A stretch of DNA of 64,000 bases from Roseitranquillus sp963749675 (GCA_963749675.1 CAVVNT010000002.1:310001-374000); one strand, 5' to 3'. Shown: positions 8,919 to 18,086, counted from the stretch's first letter. Notes: generated by a model from the letters alone, not told the origin. Translations and numbers: made by a program.

Positions 8919-9265
8919 CGAGCTCCGACGACACGAGCCGCGTCGATCGCTGGTTGTGGGTTGCGCGCTTCTTCAAATCGCGGAGCATCGCCGCCCGTCT
9001 GGTGCAGTCGGGCGGAATCCGCATCAACGGGGAGCGCGTCACGAAGCCCGCGCGAGTCGTAGCGCCGGGCGACGTGCTGACCTTTCCTCAAGGCCACGCC
9101 ATCCGCGTCGTGCGGGTCGATTCGATTGGCACGCGGCGAGGCCCTGCGCGTGAGGCGCAGATGCTCTACACCGATCTTTCTCCGAAGCCCGTTGCCCGCG
9201 GCGGCCGCCCCGGTCGCAACGAGCGTCGCGAGGCGATAGAGCAGAAGCGCGGCCCGCTTGAATGA
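8915..9265 (+). CDS. hslR: S4-domain RNA-binding protein, Hsp15/HslR type
   Basis: An S4-fold RNA-binding protein of about 116 residues. The core RVDRWLWVARFFKSRSIAA, then the GGIRINGERVTKPARVV strand region, matches Hsp15, which binds stalled 50S subunits carrying nascent chains. No ATG, GTG or TTG precedes the conserved RVDRWLW motif in frame after the helicase stop; the best candidate is a CTG at 8915 that overlaps the helicase TGA (CTGA). Either the start is a rare CTG or an ATGA was miscalled. A later TTG at 8954 would cut off the first helix and is unlikely. Confidence 0.82.
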   Translation: MTSSDDTSRVDRWLWVARFFKSRSIAARLVQSGGIRINGERVTKPARVVAPGDVLTFPQGHAIRVVRVDSIGTRRGPAREAQMLYTDLSPKPVARGGRPGRNERREAIEQKRGPLE

Positions 9266-9309
9266 CGGCGCGGGCTCCCTTAGTCGGGGGCATCGCGAGA
9301 GGGAACTGA

Positions 9310-9645
9310 ATGACCTACGTCGTCACTGACGCATGCATCGCCTGCAAGTACACCGACTGCGTCGAAGTGTGCCCCGTGGACTGCTTCTACGAAGGCGAGA
9401 ACATGCTGGTGATCCACCCCGATGAATGCATCGATTGCGGCGTATGCGAGCCGGAGTGTCCCGCCGACGCAATTCGTCCGGACACCGAGCCGGGGACGGA
9501 GTCCTGGGTGGAGTTCAACCGCAAGTACTCCGAACTCTGGCCGGTGATCGTGACCAAGAAGGACCCGCTGCCGAATGCCGAGGAGATGGACGGCAAGCCC
9601 GGCAAGATGGAGCTATTCTCGGAGGCGCCGGGCGAGGGCGGATGA
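9310..9645 (+). CDS. fdxA: 7Fe-8S ferredoxin FdxA
   Basis: A 111-residue ferredoxin starting MTYVVTDACIACKYTDC. The first cluster motif CIACKYTDCVEVCPVDC is of the 3Fe-4S/4Fe-4S type and the second, CIDCGVCEPECP, holds the 4Fe-4S cluster. The C-terminal extension with WPVIVTKKDPLP is standard for the alphaproteobacterial FdxA family. It is a soluble low-potential electron carrier; its partner is not encoded nearby. Preceded by a purine-rich ribosome-binding site (GAGAGGGAAC). Confidence 0.95.
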   Translation: MTYVVTDACIACKYTDCVEVCPVDCFYEGENMLVIHPDECIDCGVCEPECPADAIRPDTEPGTESWVEFNRKYSELWPVIVTKKDPLPNAEEMDGKPGKMELFSEAPGEGG

Positions 9646-9730
9646 TCAGCGGCGTTGCGCCCGAAGGGTGAACGGCGTAGGGGTGATCAAAGGCTGACAA
9701 GTTTTTTTTCTCCGCGACGCAGCGGTGCAG

Positions 9731-9759
9731 TTGGCTTTGTCTGCAAAAACTGCTATGTA
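9731..9759 (+). promoter_or_regulatory. Predicted sigma-70 promoter of carD
   Basis: TTGGCT at 9731-9736 and TATGTA at 9754-9759 are separated by exactly 17 bases, and a TG one base upstream of the -10 (9751-9752) makes an extended -10. It lies about 150 bases before the carD start, which implies a long leader. Confidence 0.5.
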
Positions 9760-9912
9760 TCCTGACAGATTGGGACCCATGGGGGGTGCCTAGACCAGCC
9801 GCGCCGAGGTTGGTCGAAGGGCGACAGATAGCTGGCGACGGGTGCAGTTAATTGCGGCCGCCGTCCTTTTTTGTCGCTGGCCTCCGGGTCCGTTCACAAG
9901 GATGACGCCTGG

Positions 9913-10422
9913 ATGACCAAGAACAGCAACTCCGATTTCCGCCCGAACGATTACGTGGTCTATCCGGCCCACGGGGTAGGGCAGATTGTCTCGATCGAAG
10001 AGCAGGAGATCGCCGGGCTGAAGCTCGAACTCTTCGTCATATCCTTCGAGAAGGACAAGATGACGCTCCGCGTGCCGACCAACAAGGCGACCGAAGTCGG
10101 CATGCGTTCGCTGAGTTCGCCCGACGTCGTCTCGAAGGCGATGGCAACCCTCAAGAGCAAGGCGCGCGTCAAGAAGGCGATGTGGTCCCGGCGGGCGCAG
10201 GAATACGAGCAGAAGATCAATTCGGGTGACTTGATTGCCATCGCGGAGGTTGTCCGCGACCTGCATCGTGCCGACGACCAGCGCGAGCAAAGCTATTCCG
10301 AGCGCCAGCTCTACGAAGCCGCGCTGGAGCGGCTGACGCGTGAGATCGCAGCCGTGCAGGGCCACGGCGAGGGGGAGGCGCAACGCGAGGTAGACAGCGT
10401 GCTCTTGGCCCGCGCCGCCTGA
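9913..10422 (+). CDS. carD: CarD family transcription factor
   Basis: A 169-residue CarD/CdnL protein. The N-terminal RNA-polymerase-interacting Tudor-like domain is clear (FRPNDYVVYPAHGVGQIVSIEEQ), followed by the helical DNA-binding part with RVPTNKATEVGMRSLSS and a C-terminal SYSERQLYEAALERL region. CarD binds RNA polymerase beta and stabilises open complexes, mainly at rRNA and housekeeping promoters with weak -10 contacts. ATG 9913 begins the conserved alphaproteobacterial protein; an upstream in-frame GTG-type start at 9871 would add 14 residues without family similarity. Confidence 0.93.
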   Translation: MTKNSNSDFRPNDYVVYPAHGVGQIVSIEEQEIAGLKLELFVISFEKDKMTLRVPTNKATEVGMRSLSSPDVVSKAMATLKSKARVKKAMWSRRAQEYEQKINSGDLIAIAEVVRDLHRADDQREQSYSERQLYEAALERLTREIAAVQGHGEGEAQREVDSVLLARAA

Positions 10423-10446
10423 GGATCGTCGGCTCTGGTTGCTGAA

Positions 10447-10466
10447 GGCTGTCCCATCGGACGGCC
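10447..10466. terminator. Hairpin between convergent carD and antiporter genes
   Basis: GGCTGTCC (10447-10454) and GGACGGCC (10459-10466) form an 8-bp stem with one G-T pair and a four-base loop. The T-tract after it is weak (CTGCTTCTT), so termination is plausible rather than certain. Confidence 0.4.
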
Positions 10467-10480
10467 CTGCTTCTTCGCAG

Positions 10481-12430
10481 TTACTCTCCTGCCGCGCGGG
10501 AACGCTGACGATCTGGCGGCATGTCCAGATCGTCGAGGTCCATGTGATCGTCGAGCTGCGTGACGAGGGCCGTCTCGAGATCCTTATTTAGCTCACGCGC
10601 CCGCGCGACGTATTCGTCGTTCTCCGACACCGGAACGCCGGGCCTCCAGAGCGCCGCCAGCTCGCGCACGGCGCGGCGATCCATGCGGAAGAATGTCCGC
10701 TCGGTCTGGGCTGCCTCGTAGTCGCTGAGGCCCATCTGCTCGAGCACGTAGCGGCCGGCGCGAAGCGAGCTGTCGAATATCTCGCGGACGATGTCGTTCG
10801 CGCCTGCGGCGTAGAGTTCGTAGACGTGGACGCGGTCGCGAGCGCGGGCGACGATATGCAGGTCCGGCCGTTCCGACCGCGCAAACCGCGTCAGGCGCAC
10901 TGCGGCATCGCGATCGTCAAGAGCAACGACCAGCACCTTGGCCTCTCGCAAGCCGGCGGCGTTCAGCAGTTCGGGCCGCGTGGGATCGCCGTAGAATCCC
11001 TTGAACCCGAACCTCCGCATCGTCCGGATCGTCTCGAGGTCGTGGTCGAGCATGACGGTGCGAAAGCCCGAGAGCTCGAGCATGCGGTTCACGACCTGAC
11101 CGAACCGGCCGATGCCGGCGATGATGATGGGTTGCTGCTCGTCGATCTCGTCGTCGTCGAGCGGCTGCGCATCGTCGGTCATCCGCGCGGCGAACCTCTC
11201 GAACGCAATGAAGAAGAGTGGCGTCAGAAGCATCGAGAAGGCGATGACCAGAAGGACGGTCTGGCTGGTACTCGTGGGCAGGACCGAGAGTTGCAGTGCA
11301 AAGCTCGTCAGCACGAAGCCGAATTCGCCGGCCTGCGCGAGCCCGAGCGTGAAAAGCCAGCGATCCCGCCGATGCAATCCGAAAATGCGAGCAAGGGCGT
11401 AGAGAATGGTGCCCTTGATCGCCATCAGCGCCAGGGTCAACGCAAGGATGCGCAAGGGCGCGTCGAAGAAGACGTCGAAGTTGATTCCGGCGCCGACCGT
11501 GATGAAGAACAACCCAAGCAACAGCCCCTTGAACGGCTCGATGTCGCTTTCGAGTTGATGGCGGAATTCCGAGTTCGCGAGAACGACGCCGGCGAGGAAC
11601 GTCCCGAGGGCAGGTGAAAGGCCAACGAGCAGCATCAGGCAGGCAATTCCGACGACGATGAGCAGCGCGAGGGCCGTATTGAGCTCCGGCAACCGCGCCT
11701 TGTGAACGAAGTGAAAGAGCGGCCGGATCGCGAAGTTCCCGAAGACAATGATCAGAACGACCGCGGCCAAGGTGGCGAGCGTGGCGCCCCATGCCGGCAG
11801 GCTTTGGATGAGCGACATCGCTGCCTCGGCCGCCTCGGCGGCCGCAGGCGCCGCTGTCGTTGCGGTGCCCGTGCCTTCGACACCATCATGCGCGGCTCCC
11901 GACGCCTCGCGCATGTGCGGCGGAGCCAGAAGCGGCATCAGCGCCAGCATCGGGATCACCGCGATATCCTGCGTGAGCAGAACCGAGAACGACGAGCGCC
12001 CGCCCTGAGTCTGCATCAGCCCCTTCTCGGTCAGCGTCTGCAGGACGATCGCGGTCGAGGAGAGCGACAGGACCATTCCGAGCGCGATCGCGGTTTCCCA
12101 TCGAACGCCCAGCGAGCTCGCTGCCGCCGTCACGGCCCCGAGTGTCACGAGCACTTGCAGGCCTCCGAGCCCGAGAAGCTTGTCGCGCATGTTCCACAGC
12201 GCGCGCGGCTCCAGCTCCAGGCCGATGAGAAACAGCATCAGGACGACGCCGAACTCGGCGAAGTGCTGCAGGTCTTCGGTCTCCGCCCCGACGAGACCGA
12301 TGATCGGACCGATGAAGATGCCGGCAAGAAGGTATCCCAAGACCGATCCCAGCCCGGCGCGACTGGCCAGCGGCACCGCGATCACGGCGGCGCCGAGATA
12401 GATCGTGGCCTGGAACAGGAATCCTTCCAT
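10481..12430 (-). CDS. CPA2 monovalent cation/proton antiporter, KefB/KefC type
   Basis: A 649-residue inner-membrane transporter. Residues 1 to about 400 hold the Na+/H+ exchanger fold with about 12 hydrophobic segments (for example GLELEPRALWNMR and the conserved GLSPALGTFLAGVVLANSEF region). A TrkA-N (RCK) domain follows around residues 420-535 with PIIIAGIGRFGQVV, the nucleotide-binding loop. It exchanges K+ (or Na+) for protons, usually gated by glutathione adducts or NADH. Residues about 180-205 form an Ala/Thr-rich loop between membrane segments that is longer than usual. It is 10 bases after the Lrp gene on the same strand. Confidence 0.9.
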   Translation of the reverse strand: MEGFLFQATIYLGAAVIAVPLASRAGLGSVLGYLLAGIFIGPIIGLVGAETEDLQHFAEFGVVLMLFLIGLELEPRALWNMRDKLLGLGGLQVLVTLGAVTAAASSLGVRWETAIALGMVLSLSSTAIVLQTLTEKGLMQTQGGRSSFSVLLTQDIAVIPMLALMPLLAPPHMREASGAAHDGVEGTGTATTAAPAAAEAAEAAMSLIQSLPAWGATLATLAAVVLIIVFGNFAIRPLFHFVHKARLPELNTALALLIVVGIACLMLLVGLSPALGTFLAGVVLANSEFRHQLESDIEPFKGLLLGLFFITVGAGINFDVFFDAPLRILALTLALMAIKGTILYALARIFGLHRRDRWLFTLGLAQAGEFGFVLTSFALQLSVLPTSTSQTVLLVIAFSMLLTPLFFIAFERFAARMTDDAQPLDDDEIDEQQPIIIAGIGRFGQVVNRMLELSGFRTVMLDHDLETIRTMRRFGFKGFYGDPTRPELLNAAGLREAKVLVVALDDRDAAVRLTRFARSERPDLHIVARARDRVHVYELYAAGANDIVREIFDSSLRAGRYVLEQMGLSDYEAAQTERTFFRMDRRAVRELAALWRPGVPVSENDEYVARARELNKDLETALVTQLDDHMDLDDLDMPPDRQRSRAAGE

Positions 12431-12439
12431 CGGTCTCCC

Positions 12440-12895
12440 TCAGGTGGGCAACGGCGCGTCTTCCTTGAGCCGGTCCATGACGATCTGGCTTTGGACACGG
12501 GCAACCGCCGGGTCTGGCAACAGAATCTGGTGGACGAGACGGTTCAGGGCGCCAAGATCTTCGCAGTAGACGCGGAGAAGGTAGTCTGCCTCACCCGTGA
12601 GTGTCCATGCGGCGATGATCTCGGGCTGGCTCTCGATCAGGCGAGCGAAGCCGCGGGCGGCATCGGGTGTCTGGCTTGCCATCTGCACCTGAATGAAGGC
12701 CTGCACCGTCAGGCCGATCGCTGCCGGATCGAGCCGCGCGACGTACGCGCGAATGACGCCCTCGGCCTCTAGCCTCTGCCTGCGACGCCCCGCCTGGCTC
12801 GGAGATAGGTTAAGCGCTGCGCCGAGCAACTCGGCCGTGACGTGAGCGTCCTTCTGCAGGATACCCAGCAAACGTGCGTCGATCTCATCGTTCAT
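12440..12895 (-). CDS. Lrp/AsnC family regulator, divergent from hpd
   Basis: A 151-residue Lrp/AsnC regulator: an N-terminal helix-turn-helix (MNDEIDARLLGILQKDAHVT, then LNLSPSQAGRRRQRLEAEGVI) and a RAM ligand-binding domain (IIAAWTLTGEADYLLRVYCED). It is transcribed away from hpd, with 133 bases between the two starts, so it is likely a regulator of aromatic amino acid breakdown that senses Tyr, Phe or a keto acid; that is inferred from position. The ATG at 12893-12895 begins the conserved part; the open frame upstream to 13225 is not coding. Confidence 0.9.
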   Translation of the reverse strand: MNDEIDARLLGILQKDAHVTAELLGAALNLSPSQAGRRRQRLEAEGVIRAYVARLDPAAIGLTVQAFIQVQMASQTPDAARGFARLIESQPEIIAAWTLTGEADYLLRVYCEDLGALNRLVHQILLPDPAVARVQSQIVMDRLKEDAPLPT

Positions 12896-12913
12896 GCGGC
12901 TCTCTTGCACAAA

Positions 12914-12949
12914 GCGCCTCATTGGCGCAAGGAATCCGCGCAGAATTCC
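12914..12949. promoter_or_regulatory. Possible Lrp operators between lrp and hpd
   Basis: Two inverted repeats lie back to back in the divergent intergenic region: GCGCC-N5-GGCGC at 12914-12928 and GGAAT-N9-ATTCC at 12931-12949. Dyads of this size just upstream of the regulator's own start are typical of Lrp/AsnC sites. No experimental support. Confidence 0.4.
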
Positions 12950-13028
12950 TTTGATTTGGGTTGGATTGCGCAGAACTGACAGGGCTTGGCCGCTATGATC
13001 GTCTAGAACACAGAAAATGGAGGATTCC

Positions 13029-14129
13029 ATGGGTCCTTTCCCGCACGATGCACCCAAGGCGCAGATAACGACAGACAATCCGGCAGGCACCGACGGCTTC
13101 GAATTCGTCGAGTTTGCCCACCCCGAGCCGCAGAAGCTGCGGGAGTTGTTCGCACGAATGGGATACGCGCACGTCGCCAACCACAAGACCAAAGCCATCG
13201 AACTCTGGCAGCAGGGCGACATCACCTACGTCCTCAACGACGAACCGGATAGTCACGCGAAGTGTTTCGTGGAGGAGCACGGTCCCTGCGCTCCCTCGAT
13301 GGCGTGGCGGGTGGTCGACGCCGACCATGCCCTGAAGCATGCCGTCTCGAAAGGCGCCGAGGAGTACACAGGCTCAGCGAAGACAATGAACGTTCCCGCC
13401 GTCTTCGGGATCGGCGGCAGCCTGATCTATTTCATCGATGACTACTACGAAACGTCGCCCTACAATTCTGAGTTCGACTGGATCGGCAAGGCCCATCCTG
13501 AGGGTGTCGGCTTCTACTATCTCGATCATCTCACCCACAACGTCCATCAGGGCAACATGGATGTCTGGTTCAATTTCTACGGCCGCATCTTCAACTTCAA
13601 GGAAATCCGGTTCTTCGACATCGAGGGCAAGTTTACCGGCCTCCACAGTCGTGCGCTCACCTCGCCCTGCGGCCGGATCCGCATCCCGATCAACGAGGAC
13701 CGCAGCGAAAAGGGTCAGATCGTAGAGTACCTCAAGCGCTACAACGGCGAGGGTATTCAGCACATCGCCGTCGGCGCGCGTGACATCTATGACGCGACGG
13801 ACGCCATTGCCGATCGAGGCCTCAAGTTCATGCCGGCCCCGCCCGAGAAGTACTACGAACTCAGCCGCGAGCGGGTCGTCGGGCACAAAGAACCGATCGA
13901 GCGGATGAAGAAGCACGGCATCCTGATCGACGGCGAGGGCGTGGTCGACGGCGGCGAGACGAGGATCCTCTTGCAGATCTTCTCGAAGACCGTGATCGGG
14001 CCGATCTTCTTTGAGTTCATCCAGCGGAAGGGCGACGACGGCTTCGGCGAGGGCAACTTCAAGGCGCTCTTCGAGTCGATCGAGGCCGATCAGATTGCGC
14101 GTGGAGTGCTGAAGGACGACGCGGCCTAG
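13029..14129 (+). CDS. hpd: 4-hydroxyphenylpyruvate dioxygenase
   Basis: A 366-residue Fe(II) dioxygenase that turns 4-hydroxyphenylpyruvate into homogentisate in tyrosine degradation. Both vicinal oxygen chelate domains are present; the iron ligands lie in the segments DHLTHNV (His), GIQHIAV (His) and FFEFIQRKGDDGFGEGNF (Glu). The start at 13029 is preferred because GGAGG (13019-13023) sits five bases ahead of it; the first ATG at 13017 would overlap that ribosome-binding site. No homogentisate dioxygenase gene follows. The TAG stop shares a CTAG with the convergent gene's stop. Confidence 0.95.
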   Translation: MGPFPHDAPKAQITTDNPAGTDGFEFVEFAHPEPQKLRELFARMGYAHVANHKTKAIELWQQGDITYVLNDEPDSHAKCFVEEHGPCAPSMAWRVVDADHALKHAVSKGAEEYTGSAKTMNVPAVFGIGGSLIYFIDDYYETSPYNSEFDWIGKAHPEGVGFYYLDHLTHNVHQGNMDVWFNFYGRIFNFKEIRFFDIEGKFTGLHSRALTSPCGRIRIPINEDRSEKGQIVEYLKRYNGEGIQHIAVGARDIYDATDAIADRGLKFMPAPPEKYYELSRERVVGHKEPIERMKKHGILIDGEGVVDGGETRILLQIFSKTVIGPIFFEFIQRKGDDGFGEGNFKALFESIEADQIARGVLKDDAA

Positions 14130-15940
14130 CCGTTCGGCATCTTCAGGTCGTAGCTGCGGCCGCCCTTGACGTATTCCAGCCGGCTTGCCTGGATGGCGGC
14201 GATCCTGCCGCCATCCAGGCGGTCGCCGACCTTCACCTTCAAGTAGCGTCCAGATGGAAGGCGGATCAGCGCCCGGCGATCCGACGGCGAGCCATAGACA
14301 CCGATCAGGCTCAGCCGATCGAGCCTGATCGCGTTCGTCAGGGTCGCCTGTTTCGCGACCGATGCCCGCGTCGGAAGACTGGGCTGGACGGCAACGTTCA
14401 GGCGGCCCACCGGCTCGGGCGGGGGCGGTTCCGCCGCGCGGCTCGCCACGATTGCCGCGGTTGCCGCTCCGGACTGGGCACGGGCTTGCTCCGCCAGAGT
14501 CTCGAAATCAGTGCTGCCGCTTGCCCGCACATCTGCAACCAAGTCGTCAGGACGGTTACGCGGTCTCGGCGTCTCATCAGTGGCCTCAGCCACAACTGGC
14601 GCGATCGGGATCGCAGCGTCCTGCGGCCGGGGCTGCGGACGAATAGCCAAAATGTCCGGCGCGGCCACGGCCTCTGACCCGGGTGGCGGTGTCATGGCCG
14701 CGTTGTCCGCGGATCCGGCGACCGGATCCGGCGGCGACGGGGCCTCGCCCTCCTCGGTGGAGGTGTTGGGGCGCTCCGGCGGCAGCACGGGCGGTGTTCC
14801 GGAATAGACGAGTACGCCTTGGGGTGTGGGTGAGCCGTCCACACTCGGCCGGACCAGCCCGTGCTCGTCCATGTCGAAAACCGTCCCCGGCGGCGGTGGC
14901 TGGGCGCGCTCCAGGTCCGCGATTTCGGGCGCGTCCGGCGGCGTCAGGTCCGGAGGAGCGTTGACCGGCCCGACCGACATAGGCGCGGACAGATCGACCG
15001 GAGCCGAAATGGCAGAGCGCGCCGGCTCCACGCCGCTCGCAGCGCCATCGAGAGGTGGGGTTGCGGGCCGATCAAGCGCTATCTGCGAACCTTCGGCATT
15101 TTCCTGCGGTCGCTCGTCGGCAGCGGGCTCGTCCGCGCCGGCGGCTGCTGTCGGCTCCGCAGAGCCGCCTTGAATGGCCGGATCCCCGACCTCGAGAACG
15201 CCGTCATCGACGTCAACGATTGCAACGTCGTCGCGCTCGCGAGCCACGAAGAACGTGGCGAAGAGGACTGCGAGAGCCGCGGCGACGGCTGCCGCGTAGA
15301 GGGGCACAAAGTTGCGGCGCTCGCGTCGACGCTCGCGCGCGCCGAGCACCGTCAGCGCCTCGGCTGGATTCATCGCTGCAGCCGCCTCGCTTCCGAACGC
15401 TTTCGCGACAGGTGCAGAAGACTTCGGGCCCTGCAGTGCGAGAGTTTCAAGTTGCTTTTTCGCGTGTTCCTCTGCCGCGCGCTGGCTGCGGAACGTCGGA
15501 ATCGGGCCATGCTCAAGCGAGAATCCCACCTCGACCGCGCTGTCTGCACGGCGTGCAGAAAATCCGACTGGCGTGAAGCCATGCGCGACCGCAAAATCCC
15601 GCGCCTCCTCCAGCGTCGCCCGTTCCACCGCGGCGGCAACGCCGTCCATGCGGCCTATGGCGAGTTCATCCAGGTCGCACGGCGTGTCCGCGTCGATGCG
15701 CGCCTTGATCGCGGCATCGTCCATGCCATGGACATCGATGAACAGCACCAGAGGAGGAGGCAGCAGCATCTGCGCCTCGACCGTCGCTTCGCTGCTGACC
15801 TCACCCTTTAGCCGCGAGAGCCTGGCTTCAAAATCGGGGTCGTCGAGGCGCACGCTGCCTATCTCGACGTCCTTCGACGCCTCGCGCAGAAGAAGGCGAA
15901 CTGCGTGGTGGTCGAGCTCAAGCAATATCTTCGACGTCAT
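14126..15940 (-). CDS. PilP-like single-pass membrane protein, hypothetical
   Basis: A 604-residue protein with a cytoplasmic N-terminal part (MTSKILLELDHHAVRLLL), one transmembrane helix around residues 218-238 (NFVPLYAAAVAAALAVLFAT), a long Pro/Ala/Glu-rich periplasmic region, and a conserved C-terminal beta domain (LIGVYGSPSDRRALIRLP, then RYLKVKVGDRLDGG) that resembles type IV pilus protein PilP or secretion-system tethering domains. The overall shape resembles PilN/PilP-like proteins, but there are no other pilus genes nearby. Function unknown. The long, low-complexity middle is typical of Rhodobacterales homologues. Confidence 0.75.
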   Translation of the reverse strand: MTSKILLELDHHAVRLLLREASKDVEIGSVRLDDPDFEARLSRLKGEVSSEATVEAQMLLPPPLVLFIDVHGMDDAAIKARIDADTPCDLDELAIGRMDGVAAAVERATLEEARDFAVAHGFTPVGFSARRADSAVEVGFSLEHGPIPTFRSQRAAEEHAKKQLETLALQGPKSSAPVAKAFGSEAAAAMNPAEALTVLGARERRRERRNFVPLYAAAVAAALAVLFATFFVARERDDVAIVDVDDGVLEVGDPAIQGGSAEPTAAAGADEPAADERPQENAEGSQIALDRPATPPLDGAASGVEPARSAISAPVDLSAPMSVGPVNAPPDLTPPDAPEIADLERAQPPPPGTVFDMDEHGLVRPSVDGSPTPQGVLVYSGTPPVLPPERPNTSTEEGEAPSPPDPVAGSADNAAMTPPPGSEAVAAPDILAIRPQPRPQDAAIPIAPVVAEATDETPRPRNRPDDLVADVRASGSTDFETLAEQARAQSGAATAAIVASRAAEPPPPEPVGRLNVAVQPSLPTRASVAKQATLTNAIRLDRLSLIGVYGSPSDRRALIRLPSGRYLKVKVGDRLDGGRIAAIQASRLEYVKGGRSYDLKMPNG

Positions 15941-16099
15941 CTCTACCGCTTGGCATACTCCTAGGCGCGCTGCCGCGCGCTGATTCTGTCTCCAGAGGGT
16001 ACGGCAGGTTGCGTCCGAAACATAGCATCCCGCGGCAGGTTGTCCTTGCGATGCCAGCGCGGCCACGGCACCTCTGAGCTGACATTCATGGAGGTGCAA

Positions 16100-16780
16100 A
16101 TGCGCGGAATTTTTGCAGCGATTGTGTTGAGTCTCGCTCTATCCGGCGCCGCCGCGGCGCAGGAGAGGAACATCACCGTGACTGGCGACAGGACGGTTTC
16201 CACGGTACCGGACATGGCGCAGATCCGGGTCGGCGTGACGACCGATGCTGGGACTGCGGCGGAAGCGCTCGCCTCCAACACCGCGGCGATGAGCGCGGTG
16301 ATGGAGCGCCTGGGCAACGAGGGCGTCGAGCAGCGTGACCTGCAGACCTCGACCCTCGATCTCGGGCCCCGCTACGCTGACCGGGCGGAGAGCACACCCC
16401 GGGTCGTCGGCTACAGTGCCCGCAACATCCTGACGGTGCGGGTCCGCGACCTCGACCGGCTCGGCGGTATCCTTGACGCCGTGGCGCAGGACGGCGCCAA
16501 CACGTTCGAAGGACTGGCGTTCGGACTGTCCGAGCCCGAGCCGTTGCACGACGATGCGCTCCGCCAGGCGGTTGCAGATGCGCGACGCAAGGCGCAACTG
16601 CTGGCCGAGGCGGCGGGCGTGACGCTCGGCGAGGTGCAGACCATCGATACGCGCAGCGGCCCCCAGCCCCGCCCGATGGAGATGGCCGCTCCGCGCATGG
16701 CCGCCGATTCCATCCCCGTGGCGCGCGGCGAGCTCGAGCTGTCAGCCTCGGTGAGCGTCGTCTTCGCGATCGCCGATTGA
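16100..16780 (+). CDS. Periplasmic SIMPL (DUF541) domain protein
   Basis: A 226-residue secreted protein. It has a signal peptide (MRGIFAAIVLSLALSGAAAA, then QE) and a SIMPL domain beginning ITVTGDRTVSTVPDMAQIRV with the usual GYSARNILTVRVRD strand region. Family members form ring-like oligomers in the periplasm and have been tied to stress defence; the mechanism is unclear. ATG 16100 follows GGAGGTG at proper distance and starts the signal peptide. Confidence 0.88.
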   Translation: MRGIFAAIVLSLALSGAAAAQERNITVTGDRTVSTVPDMAQIRVGVTTDAGTAAEALASNTAAMSAVMERLGNEGVEQRDLQTSTLDLGPRYADRAESTPRVVGYSARNILTVRVRDLDRLGGILDAVAQDGANTFEGLAFGLSEPEPLHDDALRQAVADARRKAQLLAEAAGVTLGEVQTIDTRSGPQPRPMEMAAPRMAADSIPVARGELELSASVSVVFAIAD

Positions 16781-16784
16781 CGCT

Positions 16785-18086
16785 TCAGGCAACCGCCTTT
16801 GCCAACGCCTGGTCGAGATCGGCGATCAGATCGTCGGCCTCTTCGATTCCGATGGAGACACGAACGACGTTCGGATCGGCGCCCGCCGCCTTCTGCTGCT
16901 CCTCAGACAGCTGACGGTGCGTCGTGGAGGCGGAGTGGATGATCAGCGAGCGCGTGTCGCCGAGATTCGCGACGTGGCTGAAGATCTCGACAGCATCAAT
17001 CAGCTTGACGCAGGCGTCGTAGCCGCCTCTGACCGCGAACGTGAAGATCGAGCTCGCGCCCTTGGGGCACACCGTCGCCATCCGGCCGTGATAAGGGCTT
17101 GATTCGAGGCCCGCATAGGTGACGTGATCGATCCGCGGGTCATGCTCCAGCCAGCTTGCGACCTTGACCGCGTTCTCGCAGTGCTTGGCCATTCGAAGGC
17201 TCAGCGTCTCGATCCCGAGGAGCGTGTAGTGCGCGCCTTGCGGGTTCATCGTCATGCCAAGGTCGCGCAGCCCGACGGCGATGCCGTGGAAGGTGAAGGC
17301 GAGCGGGCCGAACGTCTCGTGGAAGGTGAGGCCGTGGTAGGCGGGCTCGGGTTCCGACAGCGACGGGAACTTGCCCGACGCGCTCCAGTCGAAGGTGCCG
17401 GAATCTACGATGGCGCCGCCTGTGACTGTGCCGTTGCCCGTCAGGTACTTGGTCGTGGAATGCACGACGAGAGTCGCGCCGAGCTCGATCGGGCGGCAGA
17501 GGTAGGGCGTGGCCGACGTGTTGTCGACGATCAGCGGAAGGCCCGCCTCGTCGGCGATCGCGGCGAGGGCGGGGACGTCGGAGATATAGCCGCCTGGGTT
17601 GGCGATCGACTCGCAGAACAGTGCGCGGGTGTCGTCGTCGATCGCGGCGCGTACGGAGTCGAGGTCGTCGGTATCGACGAACTTCGCCGACCAGCCGAAC
17701 CGCCTGATGGTGTGACTCATCTGCGTCACGGTTCCGCCGTAGAGCCGCGTCGAGACGACGACGTTGCGTCCTGGCGCCATCAACGGGAAGAGCGCGAGGA
17801 TCTGCGCCGCATGGCCGGAGGAGCAGCAGACGGCCCCCGCGCCACCCTCGAGCGTCGCGATCCGCTCCTGCAGGACGGCGACGGTCGGGTTGGTGAGGCG
17901 GGAGTAGATGAACCCGACTTCCTGCAGGTTGAAGAGCGCGGCGGCGTGCTCTGCGTCGCGGAACACGAAGGCGGTGCTCTGGTAGATCGGTGTCTGCCGC
18001 GCCCCGGTCGCCGGGTCGGGACGAGATCCCGCGTGGATCTGCAGAGTGTCGAATCCGTAGCTCGGGCTCTGGGCGTCTTCGGTCAT
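16785..18086 (-). CDS. metY: O-acetylhomoserine sulfhydrylase
   Basis: A 433-residue PLP enzyme of the Cys/Met metabolism family. It contains IYSRLTNPTVAVLQERIATL near the N-terminus, SSGHAAQ, and the PLP lysine in HSTTKYLTG at about residue 211. It makes homocysteine from O-acetylhomoserine and sulfide (or a related thiol addition) in methionine synthesis. Members of this group are about 430 residues and use the GIETLSLRM segment seen here. It converges with the SIMPL gene (4 bases between stop codons) and diverges from the phoD gene. Confidence 0.93.
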   Translation of the reverse strand: MTEDAQSPSYGFDTLQIHAGSRPDPATGARQTPIYQSTAFVFRDAEHAAALFNLQEVGFIYSRLTNPTVAVLQERIATLEGGAGAVCCSSGHAAQILALFPLMAPGRNVVVSTRLYGGTVTQMSHTIRRFGWSAKFVDTDDLDSVRAAIDDDTRALFCESIANPGGYISDVPALAAIADEAGLPLIVDNTSATPYLCRPIELGATLVVHSTTKYLTGNGTVTGGAIVDSGTFDWSASGKFPSLSEPEPAYHGLTFHETFGPLAFTFHGIAVGLRDLGMTMNPQGAHYTLLGIETLSLRMAKHCENAVKVASWLEHDPRIDHVTYAGLESSPYHGRMATVCPKGASSIFTFAVRGGYDACVKLIDAVEIFSHVANLGDTRSLIIHSASTTHRQLSEEQQKAAGADPNVVRVSIGIEEADDLIADLDQALAKAVA

